DNA from: Bacilli bacterium
GTDB taxonomy: Bacteria; Bacillota_I; Bacilli_A; RF39; UBA660
NCBI GenBank assembly: GCA_017450205.1
Contig: JAFSVF010000007.1
Coordinates: forward strand, 1-44,059
Reading direction: 5' to 3'
Length of the DNA: 44,059 nucleotides
Part shown: positions 1-7,136 of the stretch, piece after piece
Layout: the number at the start of each line of letters is the position of its first letter
Position numbering within the stretch: position 1 is the stretch's first letter
Position numbers and translations under genes: made by a program
Notes under the pieces: generated by a model
Databases searched by the model: none
Told to the model about the DNA's origin: nothing
What the model saw: the letters and a program-made list of their open reading frames with translations, nothing else

Positions 1-1
1 A

Positions 2-151
2 TCATTACTTGCAGGTCTTACATTGAAAACACCTATGACAAGCTTATTGTATGACTTAAATAAGAATAAGATTCTTACAGTTACAGATCTTTCACCATTA
101 AGTTTATATATTGCAGGTAAAGCTACATTTACAAATCTTAATGGGCTATAA
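2..151 (+). CDS. C-terminal end of an unidentified protein (left-truncated)
   Basis: An open frame enters from the left edge and stops at TAA 149-151, giving about 49 residues that include LKTPMTSLLYDL and end in FTNLNGL. The other two forward frames hit stops within about 55 bases, and a strong terminator hairpin follows at once, so this is very probably the real end of a gene. I do not recognise the family from this fragment. Nothing can be said about its start or function. Confidence 0.55.
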   Translation, partial: SLLAGLTLKTPMTSLLYDLNKNKILTVTDLSPLSLYIAGKATFTNLNGL

Positions 152-170
152 AAAATATATTTAAGTAGTA

Positions 171-216
171 AGTTAAAAAAGTGTACACAGAAAAGGTGTA
201 CACTTTTTAACTTTTT
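171..216 (+). terminator. Strong hairpin after the left-edge gene
   Basis: The 18-nt arm AGTTAAAAAAGTGTACAC (171-188) pairs with 196-212, with one bulged A and a 7-nt loop, followed by a T-run. The stem is long and AT-rich at its base. It lies directly after the 149-151 stop codon and probably ends that transcript. The core GTGTACAC is itself a palindrome. Confidence 0.7.
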
Positions 217-471
217 AAATTATTTTTTTTAATATTTCATATCTAATACCATCTTCTGTTTTTTCAACTTTCTTAAATCCTTTAACTCTTTTAAAACAAT
301 TTTCTTCGCCTTCCTGAATATATTTCTAATCCATCTATTTATATTTCATGTACAATATTTTTTGCCTAATACAATTCATTCAACTTCACATTGTGATTTC
401 TTATCAATTAAAACCATTTTTACAGCTTTTAGTTTTGTTTCTCTTGTGAAATTTCGATATTCTCTTGTCAT
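215..471 (-). pseudogene. Decayed IS3-family transposase OrfA (helix-turn-helix subunit)
   Basis: On the minus strand a well-placed Shine-Dalgarno (AGGAGGA) precedes ATG 471-469. Translation gives MTREYRNFTRETKLKAVKMV..., the typical opening of IS3-family OrfA. It stops at TGA 378-376 after 31 residues. OrfA-like sequence resumes in another frame further down: YIQEGEENCFKRVKGFKKVE and then YEILKK, the usual 'EGEEAFKGKGK...NEILKK' tail, ending at TAA 217-215. The total span of about 85 codons is close to a normal OrfA. No OrfB and no clear terminal inverted repeats are present. Read as one gene, it needs at least one stop and one or two frameshifts repaired. Confidence 0.6.
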
Positions 472-507
472 ATAAACTTCCTCCTAATTAAAATTTTAAC
501 ATATAAA

Positions 508-544
508 AAAATCTACACGTTTTTTTATTTCGTGTAGATTTTCT
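508..544. terminator. Symmetric hairpin upstream of the decayed orfA
   Basis: Perfect 12-bp arms AAAATCTACACG (508-519) and CGTGTAGATTTT (531-542) enclose an 11-nt T-rich loop, with A-runs and T-runs outside, so it could terminate in either direction. It lies between the orfA remnant and the next + strand gene and may be a leftover of the inserted element's flank. Confidence 0.5.
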
Positions 545-635
545 TCAAATAACTTCTTAAAAGTTCTTTTTTAGTTTAAAAAAAGATTGCTTCTGTGTAT
601 TTCAAGTATTATTATATATCTTACATGGAGGATTT

Positions 636-974
636 ATGATAAGTATCAATGTAAAAGATATCAGAATAGAAGATGCAATCAAAGCTCATGCATTAACTTT
701 AACACTAAGACACTTTAATATACCAAATGAAACTTTTAGTGTTAAATACCAAGATGATAAGTATTATATTTTTATGGGAGAAGATGTAATTTCATTTGCT
801 TCATTTAATGAGATACCAATGTTTATATTTTGTACAGTTGCACATACTAGCGAAGAACTACATGAACTAGTTAGTTTTAATCAAACTATATTAAAAGTAG
901 GCTTTAATAATAATGATGCATTAGATTATTTAAACTTCTATTCTGAATCAGACAAAAAATTAGTGAGAAGATAG
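636..974 (+). CDS. Hypothetical protein, 112 aa
   Basis: A soluble-looking 112-residue protein with no signal peptide or membrane segment and no motif I recognise. It starts at ATG 636 behind GGAGG (627-631), a clear ribosome binding site. An AT-rich stretch at 608-620 (ATTATTATATAT) could hold a -10. It is a single-gene unit, because a terminator follows immediately. Coding is supported by the ribosome binding site, neighbour-like codon use and the terminator position, not by homology. Confidence 0.6.
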   Translation: MISINVKDIRIEDAIKAHALTLTLRHFNIPNETFSVKYQDDKYYIFMGEDVISFASFNEIPMFIFCTVAHTSEELHELVSFNQTILKVGFNNNDALDYLNFYSESDKKLVRR

Positions 975-979
975 TTAAG

Positions 980-1004
980 AGTATAATTTTTATTATACTT
1001 TTTT
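980..1004 (+). terminator. Intrinsic terminator of the 636-974 gene
   Basis: Arms AGTATAAT (980-987) and ATTATACT (92-99 of the same line, 992-999) with a T4 loop are followed by a T-run. Confidence 0.7.
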
Positions 1005-1018
1005 CTTTTGTTTTTAAT

Positions 1019-1047
1019 TTGATTTTTTTGTTAAAAAGTGTTATTAT
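1019..1047 (+). promoter_or_regulatory. Promoter of the two-TM membrane protein
   Basis: TTGATT (1019-1024), a 17-bp spacer and TATTAT (1042-1047) followed by ATGC. The same -10 context TATTATATGC occurs in the promoters of the sortase (18467) and of the second PKTGD protein (21469). Confidence 0.65.
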
Positions 1048-1198
1048 ATGCTGCAATTCAGGGGGATAAGTAGGTAAAATGGGGAAAAAGAAGAGTAAGA
1101 CACAAAAATTTAAAAAGAATAAAAAGAGAAAAGCAAGAAGAATAAATGTAGACAAAGTAGTTAACCCATTAATACTTGTCGAAAAAGGGGGAAAAATC

Positions 1199-1714
1199 AT
1201 GTTTAAAACATTAGAAGAGAAGGTAAAAAATTACTTTTACCATCACTATGGTAAATATGCTATCGAATACCAAATCGAAGGAGATAAAATAAAAGTTATT
1301 TCTAACATAGGTTTATATAGATATGTACCAAATACTAAATCTAATATTAAAAAATTAGATGAAGCTATTATTAAGAATAAAGTAACAATCGCTGAAAAAA
1401 TAGATGATTATGAAAGAACTAATGAATCAAGAGCAAAAATGTTATTATTTAATATTTCTATGATTTTATTCAGTGGTCTTTCAATAGTATTTGCTTTCTT
1501 CTCAGGAAGTTACCTATTATTTTTACTTTCAGTTATTTCATTTTCTATTTGTACATTTGCTGCATCAACTAGTGGACTTACATATTTTATTCTAGTTTCT
1601 GAAATTAGAAATCTTAAAAGAGCAACTGGTTATAAACAAGAGTTAGAAATTGAAATGCCTAAATTAAATACTAAAAATATTAAGAAAAAATTAAAATTAA
1701 TTAAAGGACAATAA
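1199..1714 (+). CDS. Membrane protein with two transmembrane segments, 171 aa
   Basis: The protein begins MFKTLEEKVKNYF, has a soluble segment of about 80 residues, then two adjacent hydrophobic helices (roughly residues 80-100 and 105-130) and a lysine-rich C-terminus. I do not recognise a family. ATG 1199 is preceded by GGGGG (about 1187-1191) at good spacing. The same frame is open back to ATG 1079, which would add 40 very basic residues (MGKKKSKTQKFKKNKKRKAR...). That upstream stretch lies inside the transcript from the promoter at 1019-1047 but has a poor ribosome binding site, so I prefer the shorter form. It is a single-gene unit with its own terminator. Confidence 0.65.
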   Translation: MFKTLEEKVKNYFYHHYGKYAIEYQIEGDKIKVISNIGLYRYVPNTKSNIKKLDEAIIKNKVTIAEKIDDYERTNESRAKMLLFNISMILFSGLSIVFAFFSGSYLLFLLSVISFSICTFAASTSGLTYFILVSEIRNLKRATGYKQELEIEMPKLNTKNIKKKLKLIKGQ

Positions 1715-1729
1715 TGTCCTTTTTGTTTA
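1703..1729 (+). terminator. Terminator overlapping a stop codon
   Basis: AAAGGACA (1703-1710), loop ATAA (1711-1714), TGTCCTTT (1715-1722) and a T-run. The TAA stop of the preceding gene (1712-1714) is the loop itself. Confidence 0.8.
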
Positions 1730-1774
1730 TCCAAATATATATAAAAGTGATTTTATATATATTTTTTTATGTGC

Positions 1775-1780
1775 TATAAT
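1775..1780 (+). promoter_or_regulatory. Extended -10 (TGCTATAAT) of the HTH gene
   Basis: TATAAT preceded by TGC, ending 17 nt before the ATG at 1798. No good -35 is visible. Confidence 0.6.
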
Positions 1781-1797
1781 TAGTTAGAGGATAAATT

Positions 1798-2481
1798 ATG
1801 AATCAAGAAGAAATAGGAAAAAAAATAAAACAAATAAGAATTGATAATAACTTAACTCAAAGAGAATTCTCAGATATTCTAGGAGTTACATATCAAGCTG
1901 TTTCTAAATGGGAAAATGGTAAGAATTTACCAGATATTTCTATTATGAAAGATATATGTGATAAGTATAATTACAAACTTGATGAGTTATTAGGTAATTC
2001 TTATAAAGCTAAGAAGAATAATAAACTTAAATATGTAATTATTGCTATTATCATAGTAATCTTTTTAAGTGTTTTATTTTTAATAATTAAACATACAAAC
2101 AATTTTCACTTTGGTACAATAAATACTAGTTGTCCTGAATTTAAAATAACAGGTAGTATTGCCTATAATTCTAATAAGACAAGTATTTATATAAGTGATC
2201 TTAAATATTGTGGTGATTCAAAAGATAATACTATTTATAAAAGAATTGAATCAACACTTCTAATAAGTAAAAATAATGTTGATAGAAATATATATACAGA
2301 TACTAAAGAAAATATGACTCTAGATGACTATCTAGATAACTTTAGTATTCAAGTAAACTCAAATATATGTCTTACATTTGATGGTGATTTATCACTATCT
2401 ATATATGCATATGATTCTAATGATAAAGCTACAATTTATAGAATACCTTTATCTATGAGTGATTCTTGTTCTATAAAATAG
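1798..2481 (+). CDS. Membrane-anchored XRE/Cro-C1 family HTH protein, 227 aa
   Basis: Residues about 5-65 form a classic Xre helix-turn-helix (IKQIRIDNNLTQREFSDILG, then VTYQAVSKWENGKNLPDI). A single hydrophobic helix follows at about residues 78-98 (YVIIAIIIVIFLSVLFLII). The last 130 residues, which contain four Cys, are predicted to lie outside the cell. The layout suggests DNA binding coupled to an outside signal, or a membrane-tethered regulator. Its operator is not identified. It precedes the lipid operon by 8 nt, so it may be co-transcribed with it and could regulate it. That link is inference. Confidence 0.8.
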   Translation: MNQEEIGKKIKQIRIDNNLTQREFSDILGVTYQAVSKWENGKNLPDISIMKDICDKYNYKLDELLGNSYKAKKNNKLKYVIIAIIIVIFLSVLFLIIKHTNNFHFGTINTSCPEFKITGSIAYNSNKTSIYISDLKYCGDSKDNTIYKRIESTLLISKNNVDRNIYTDTKENMTLDDYLDNFSIQVNSNICLTFDGDLSLSIYAYDSNDKATIYRIPLSMSDSCSIK

Positions 2482-2489
2482 AGGTAACT

Positions 2490-3053
2490 ATGAAAGATTC
2501 TATACTTTATAAAATAGCAAGACCATTTATAGTCATCTTTACTAAAGTGATTTTAAGACCAAAGTTTATTGGAATAGATAATATTCCTAAGAATTCTAAT
2601 TACATATTAGCAGGTAATCATACTAATAATTTAGATTGTGTATTACTTATAACCGCAAGTAAAAAAGATGTTCATTTTCTTGCAAAACATGAATTATTCA
2701 AAGGATTAAAAGGAATAATATTTTCTAATTTAGGTTTAATACCAGTAGATAGAAGGAATCATACTACTAAAGCACTTAATAAGTCTTTAAAATATTTAGA
2801 TAGTAATAAAGTAATAGGAATATTTCCAGAAGGAACTATCCCTAAAAATGGAGAAAAACTATTAGATTTTAAAACCGGAGTAGTTAAACTATCACATATG
2901 AGTAATACTCCAATTATTCCTTTTGTAATTAAGGGTAAATATAAAAGAAAAGTAACGATTGAGTTTTTAAAACCATACAAGGTTAAGTCAGATAATTATG
3001 AATTAGAAATAGAAAAATTTAGAAAGCTTATATTAAGTAGTCTGGAGGATTAA
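2490..3053 (+). CDS. plsC: 1-acyl-sn-glycerol-3-phosphate acyltransferase (PlsC family), 187 aa
   Basis: Lysophospholipid acyltransferase family that transfers an acyl chain to lysophosphatidic acid on the inner membrane face. The catalytic HX4D motif is NHTNNLD at residues about 43-49, the acceptor-binding FPEGT motif is at about 112-116, and the final motif is TPIIPFVIKG. ATG 2490 is chosen because GAGG (2481-2484), overlapping the upstream TAG, is the only ribosome binding site. Longer forms would start inside the HTH gene. It is followed after 1 nt by the acyl-CoA ligase and then by a second PlsC paralogue, forming a three-gene lipid unit. Substrate specificity cannot be read from the sequence. 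Confidence 0.85.
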   Translation: MKDSILYKIARPFIVIFTKVILRPKFIGIDNIPKNSNYILAGNHTNNLDCVLLITASKKDVHFLAKHELFKGLKGIIFSNLGLIPVDRRNHTTKALNKSLKYLDSNKVIGIFPEGTIPKNGEKLLDFKTGVVKLSHMSNTPIIPFVIKGKYKRKVTIEFLKPYKVKSDNYELEIEKFRKLILSSLED

Positions 3054-3054
3054 T

Positions 3055-4791
3055 ATGTCTATATTTGATATTTTTAGACCAAGAAAAAAAGAATTACATG
3101 GTCCATGGGAAAAATACTATACTGAAGAAGAATTAAATTATAATATTCCAAATATAACAATGTATGAACAAATTCTATTAAGTGAAAATAAATATAAGAA
3201 CTTAAAAGCAATTGAATACTTAGGAAGAAAAATAACTTATAGAAAACTAGTAAAGAATATTGAAAGAGCAGCCATCTCTTTTAAAAAGTTAGGTGTATCT
3301 AAAGGTGATATAGTAACTATTTGTTTACCTAATTTTCCTGAAGCATTATATTCTTTATATGCTTTAAATAAATTAGGTGCGATAGCTAATATGACACATC
3401 CACTTTCTAGTGAAAATGAATTAAGAGATGCAGTTAACTCAACTAATAGTACAATTCTAATAATGTGTAATCAATTCTATAACAAACTAGAACCGATTCT
3501 GAATGAAACAAAACTAGAACAAGTAATCTTTGTTAAAGCAAGTGATTCAATGAATCCACTTCTAGGATTACTATATAATATTTCAACATTTAGAAAATTC
3601 AAAAGAATACCATATAGACATATGTTTATGTCTTATAAAAAGTTTATTAGTAAATCATTCTATGAGCCATATGTTAAACATAGAAAACTAGGTAAAAACC
3701 AACCAGCAGTTATTATTCACTCTGGTGGAACAAGTGGTACACCAAAGAATGTTGTTATTCAAAATAGAGCATTCATCCTAGGTGCTAAACAAACTGGTGA
3801 TATGTGTTTACATTTAAAACCAGGAGATTCATGTCTTGCAATAATGCCTAATTTCCATGGATTTGGTTTATCAGTATGCATGCATACAGCACTTACACTT
3901 GGCTGTTATACAACATTAGTGCCTCAATTTGATGCAAAAAAGTTTGACATTCTATTTAGCAAAACTAAACCAACTGTAGTCTTAGGAGTTCCAACTCTTT
4001 TTGAAGCATTAATTAATAATACTAATATACCTGATATAGATTTATCTTACTTAAAATTTGTAGTAAGTGGTGGAGACACTTTACCAAAAACTCTTGAAGA
4101 TAGAGTTAATAAATATTTAAAGAACCATGGTAGTAGCGCAATTATTACACAAGGATATGGACTAAGCGAAGCACTTGCAGCAGTAACTTTATGTTATCCA
4201 GGAGCTCAAAAGTCCGGTTCTATTGGTATCCCACTTGCAGGTAATTATGTAAAAATAATTAATTCAAATCGTGAAGAATTACCATTTGGTGAGATTGGTG
4301 AAATTGTTATTCACTCAAAAGCATTAATGATGGGTTACTTAAATAATGAAGCTGAAACAAATGAGACATTACAAATCCATGATGATGGACATATTTGGTT
4401 ACATACTGGAGACTTAGGATACATGGATGAAGATGGATTCATCTACTATAAAGGAAGAAGTAAAAGAATGATTATAACTAGTGGTTATAATGTATATCCT
4501 TCTCATGTTGAAGACATAATTGAAAGTCATCCAGATGTATTACAATGTACAGTTGTTGGTATTCCACATCCTTATAAACAAGAAGTATGTAAAGCATTTA
4601 TTGTGCTTAAAGATGGAAAACATAACATATTTGTAAAAGCATCTGTTAAGGATTATTGTAAAAAGAATTTAGCTAAATATATGATTCCTCAAGAATATGT
4701 ATTTAGAAAACAATTACCTAAGACAAAACTTGGAAAAGTAGATTTTAAAACTTTACAAGAAGATAAGGGTGAAGATGATGACGAAGAATAA
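3055..4791 (+). CDS. AMP-forming acyl-CoA synthetase (fatty acid-CoA/ACP ligase family), 578 aa
   Basis: ANL-superfamily adenylating enzyme that activates a carboxylic acid, probably a fatty acid, with ATP and then transfers it to CoA or a carrier. The A3 motif IIHSGGTSGTPKN lies at about residues 219-231, A5 GYGLSE at about 367-372, A7 HTGDLGYMDEDGF at about 449-461 and A8 YKGRSKRMI just after. The C-terminal catalytic Lys is in KTKLGKVDF at about 555. Length is normal for the family. ATG 3055 has GGAGGA 6 nt upstream. Lying between two PlsC-type acyltransferases, it probably supplies activated, perhaps exogenous, fatty acids for phospholipid synthesis. Its last codons overlap the start of the next gene. 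Confidence 0.88.
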   Translation: MSIFDIFRPRKKELHGPWEKYYTEEELNYNIPNITMYEQILLSENKYKNLKAIEYLGRKITYRKLVKNIERAAISFKKLGVSKGDIVTICLPNFPEALYSLYALNKLGAIANMTHPLSSENELRDAVNSTNSTILIMCNQFYNKLEPILNETKLEQVIFVKASDSMNPLLGLLYNISTFRKFKRIPYRHMFMSYKKFISKSFYEPYVKHRKLGKNQPAVIIHSGGTSGTPKNVVIQNRAFILGAKQTGDMCLHLKPGDSCLAIMPNFHGFGLSVCMHTALTLGCYTTLVPQFDAKKFDILFSKTKPTVVLGVPTLFEALINNTNIPDIDLSYLKFVVSGGDTLPKTLEDRVNKYLKNHGSSAIITQGYGLSEALAAVTLCYPGAQKSGSIGIPLAGNYVKIINSNREELPFGEIGEIVIHSKALMMGYLNNEAETNETLQIHDDGHIWLHTGDLGYMDEDGFIYYKGRSKRMIITSGYNVYPSHVEDIIESHPDVLQCTVVGIPHPYKQEVCKAFIVLKDGKHNIFVKASVKDYCKKNLAKYMIPQEYVFRKQLPKTKLGKVDFKTLQEDKGEDDDEE

Positions 4792-5659
4792 AATGCCATG
4801 GCTTTATAAAACTGGAAAAATTATTCTTGGTCCAATATTTAAAAAATATTATAGACCAGTAATTATTGGAATAGATAATATTCCTACTGAAGGTAACGCT
4901 ATAATTGCAGGTAATCATATTCATTTATATGATCAATGTCATGCAATTGTATCTACTAAAAGACCAATATTTTATATGGCTAAAAAAGAATACTTTGATT
5001 CTAAAAAAACTAAATGGTTCTTTGAAGGAGTAGGATGTATCCCAGTAGATAGATCTAAAAAGGACACTGATGCAGTCGATTCAGCTTTAGAAGTTCTTAA
5101 TAGTGGAGAACTTTTAGGAATATTCCCTGAAGGAACTAGAAATCATCCTAAAGATGAAAAGATTAAAGAAATATATAATAAGTACTTCTATAATTTAAGA
5201 TTTGATACAGTTCAAGATACTCTAAGAGAAAAATCAGTTAGATTATCTCAACTAAATTTTCTTCTTAAACTTTATAATGAAAAGAAAATAAGTAAAGAAG
5301 AACTAGATAAAGCACTACCATATATAGATGCAAAACTTAGATTATATGTAGATCAAAAACTAATTACTGAAGATGATTACTTTGAATCATTATTATTAGA
5401 TTTTAAATTCGGAGCAGTGAGTCTAGCTAAAAAGAGTAATTCTCCAATTATCCCAATGGTTACGACTGGTGATTATAAGAAAAAATCTAAAAATCTAATT
5501 GTTCAATTTGGTAAACCTTATCTAGTAGGAGATAAAGATTTAGAAACTGCTAATAAAGAATTAAGGAGTATTTTTATAGATTTAATAAAAAGTAATTATG
5601 AAGAACTTGCTAAAATAGAAGTTGAAAGAAAATATAAAGAAGATCTTAAAAGAGCATAA
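4778..5659 (+). CDS. plsC: Second PlsC-family acyltransferase, with a helical insertion, 293 aa
   Basis: HX4D (NHIHLYDQ, about residue 46), FPEGTR (about 116-121) and a distal FKFGAVSLAKKSNSPIIP motif (from about 208) identify a lysophospholipid acyltransferase. Between the FPEGTR and FKFG motifs it has about 85 extra charged, helical residues. The companion PlsC at 2490 has about 10 residues there, so this is a clear insertion. The start could be GTG 4769 or ATG 4775 or 4778. AAGGG at 4765-4769 fits ATG 4778 best. The gene overlaps the ligase by 14 nt, implying translational coupling, and a terminator closes the operon. Confidence 0.83.
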   Translation: MTKNKMPWLYKTGKIILGPIFKKYYRPVIIGIDNIPTEGNAIIAGNHIHLYDQCHAIVSTKRPIFYMAKKEYFDSKKTKWFFEGVGCIPVDRSKKDTDAVDSALEVLNSGELLGIFPEGTRNHPKDEKIKEIYNKYFYNLRFDTVQDTLREKSVRLSQLNFLLKLYNEKKISKEELDKALPYIDAKLRLYVDQKLITEDDYFESLLLDFKFGAVSLAKKSNSPIIPMVTTGDYKKKSKNLIVQFGKPYLVGDKDLETANKELRSIFIDLIKSNYEELAKIEVERKYKEDLKRA

Positions 5660-5675
5660 CTATGCTCTTTTTTGT
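5648..5675 (+). terminator. Terminator of the lipid operon
   Basis: AAAAGAGCAT (5648-5657), loop AACT and ATGCTCTTTT (5662-5671), then T. The TAA stop (5657-5659) lies at the arm/loop junction. Confidence 0.82.
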
Positions 5676-5716
5676 ATTTAATTAAAAAAAATCTTTTATT
5701 AAAGTAGTTTATTTGC

Positions 5717-5722
5717 TATAAT
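5717..5722 (+). promoter_or_regulatory. Extended -10 (TGCTATAAT) of the DUF402 gene
   Basis: TATAAT with an upstream TGC, ending 16 nt before ATG 5739. The -35 is weak (TTTATT-like at 5695). Confidence 0.55.
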
Positions 5723-5738
5723 TTCAAAGGGAAAAATT

Positions 5739-6242
5739 ATGAAACATAAATTAATTAAAGATACTTATTTAAAACATGTATTAGATTACAATATAAAGTT
5801 CGTTATTAATGACGAAGATGTTTTTGCAACTGTAAAAGAAATAAAAAAAGTTGAAAAGAAGTTTTTTGCTAATCCAGAGTTATGTTTAATTAATGATGGT
5901 TCATACATTTTAGAACTTATACCTAAAAAAGAGAATTATTGTATTAGAGCATTCTTTGATAAGAATAAAACTCTACTTGAATACTATATAGATATTATTC
6001 ATTCATCAGGTTTGGATGAAGAATCTAATCTACCATACTATAATGATCTTTATACTGATTTAGTAGTTACTAAAAACAATATTGAAGTATGGGATGAAGA
6101 TGAATTAGTTGAAGCACTTAAAGATGGATTAATCTCTGAAAGTGAATTTGAATTAGCACAAAAAACAACTAAAAAACTTATAAAAGAAATAAGACACAAT
6201 ACTAATAAATATTTAAATATGGATTTATCAAATATGCTATAA
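5739..6242 (+). CDS. DUF402-domain protein (FomD/nucleoside di- and triphosphatase type), 167 aa
   Basis: The C-terminal half follows the DUF402 pattern: YYIDIIHSS, then LPYYNDLYTDLVV, an acidic VWDEDELVEALKDGLI and a helical ending. Characterised Gram-positive members hydrolyse nucleoside tri- and diphosphates with a divalent metal bound by acidic residues. The D/E-rich LYTDLVV and VWDEDEL segments fit that site. The protein is soluble and close to the family length of about 170-180. GGGAAAAATT before ATG 5739 serves as ribosome binding site. Family membership is fairly sure, the activity is inferred. Confidence 0.75.
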   Translation: MKHKLIKDTYLKHVLDYNIKFVINDEDVFATVKEIKKVEKKFFANPELCLINDGSYILELIPKKENYCIRAFFDKNKTLLEYYIDIIHSSGLDEESNLPYYNDLYTDLVVTKNNIEVWDEDELVEALKDGLISESEFELAQKTTKKLIKEIRHNTNKYLNMDLSNML

Positions 6243-6243
6243 T
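6238..6243 (+). promoter_or_regulatory. Extended -10 inside the end of the DUF402 gene
   Basis: TGCTATAAT overlaps the last codons and stop (TAA 6240-6242) of the DUF402 gene, 21 nt before ATG 6265. It probably gives the HExxH gene its own transcript. Confidence 0.5.
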
Positions 6244-6264
6244 GAAGATATGAGAGGTATCTTT

Positions 6265-7077
6265 ATGTATGAGTTAATAGTGGTAGATTTAAATAGATTT
6301 TCTAAATTTAAAATATTTCAATTAAAATCAACTAATGGAGTAGATTCCCTAGAATATGATTCTTATATAAACTCAATACTTGATTACTTAAATAATAAAG
6401 AGTTTAAATATATTAAAAATAAAGTTATTTTTAAGAATGTAAGAAGAATAAATAAAGATTTTTTTGATTCTAAATTACCACTTCAAAATGTATATATTCA
6501 AAGCGAAAAAAAGAATATAAACTATATATCTCATCCATTTGATATCAAAGTAGAATCATCAGAATATTTCCCTCAACTTGGAAGAGTATATTTTGATTCT
6601 AAAGATTATATAACTTATTTTAAAAGAATAGTATTAGATAGAAATTTAATGAGTAACATAGTATCTATTTATGCTCATGAACTTGTTCATACTCAAATAG
6701 AAAAAAATATGTATGAACTTTTAGAAAACTATTTTGATAGAGAATTCTTAAGTATATTTATTGAACTTGTTATAAGTAATTTTTGCTCAGAAGAATATAA
6801 TCATAATGCTTTTGAAAATAGATTAGAATTATTTAAAAGAAATCTAAATAATTATAAATTAAAAAATAAAGATTATGAATTAAGAAGTTATATAGTATCT
6901 TCCCTAAAAGCATTTCATTTATATAATTATTATATTAATAGTAGTAATCCAATGAGAAAAGAAATACTAAATGATATTAAAAGAATATTTAGAGAAGAAA
7001 TAACAGTTGGAACTCTTTTAAATAAATATGAAATAGATTATGATAATTCTAGAAAGATAAAATATTTAAAAAGATAA
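6265..7077 (+). CDS. Putative zincin-like metallopeptidase (HExxH), 270 aa, family not recognised
   Basis: The central segment SIYAHELVHTQ, near residue 137, is an HExxH zinc-binding motif in a helical context. Possible third-ligand acidic residues follow about 30 residues later (FLSIFIELVISNF and SEEYN). No signal peptide or transmembrane helix is evident, so it should act in the cytoplasm. I could not assign a peptidase family. ATG 6265 is chosen over 6250 because AGAGG (6253-6257) sits 7 nt upstream of it. The ABC exporter downstream has its own MerR-type promoter. Confidence 0.6.
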   Translation: MYELIVVDLNRFSKFKIFQLKSTNGVDSLEYDSYINSILDYLNNKEFKYIKNKVIFKNVRRINKDFFDSKLPLQNVYIQSEKKNINYISHPFDIKVESSEYFPQLGRVYFDSKDYITYFKRIVLDRNLMSNIVSIYAHELVHTQIEKNMYELLENYFDREFLSIFIELVISNFCSEEYNHNAFENRLELFKRNLNNYKLKNKDYELRSYIVSSLKAFHLYNYYINSSNPMRKEILNDIKRIFREEITVGTLLNKYEIDYDNSRKIKYLKR

Positions 7078-7085
7078 ACATTCTC

Positions 7086-7116
7086 TTGACTCTCCGGTTT
7101 ACTGGAGGTGTATTTT
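7086..7116 (+). promoter_or_regulatory. MerR-family-type promoter/operator before the ABC exporter
   Basis: TTGACT (7086-7091), a 19-bp spacer and TATTTT (7111-7116). The spacer carries the near-palindrome CTCCGGTTTACTGGAG. An over-long 19-bp spacer filled by a dyad is the hallmark of promoters that a MerR-family activator must twist to open. A second copy with a perfect dyad is at 28329-28359. Confidence 0.8.
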
Positions 7117-7136
7117 ATACACAAAGGAGTTATTTT

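Noticed and set aside
215..320. GNAT-type acetyltransferase fragment (KGFKKVEKTEDGIRYEI looked similar)
   Set aside because: Together with the upstream MTREYRNFTRETKLKAVKMV and EGEENCF segments the better explanation is one decayed IS3 OrfA.
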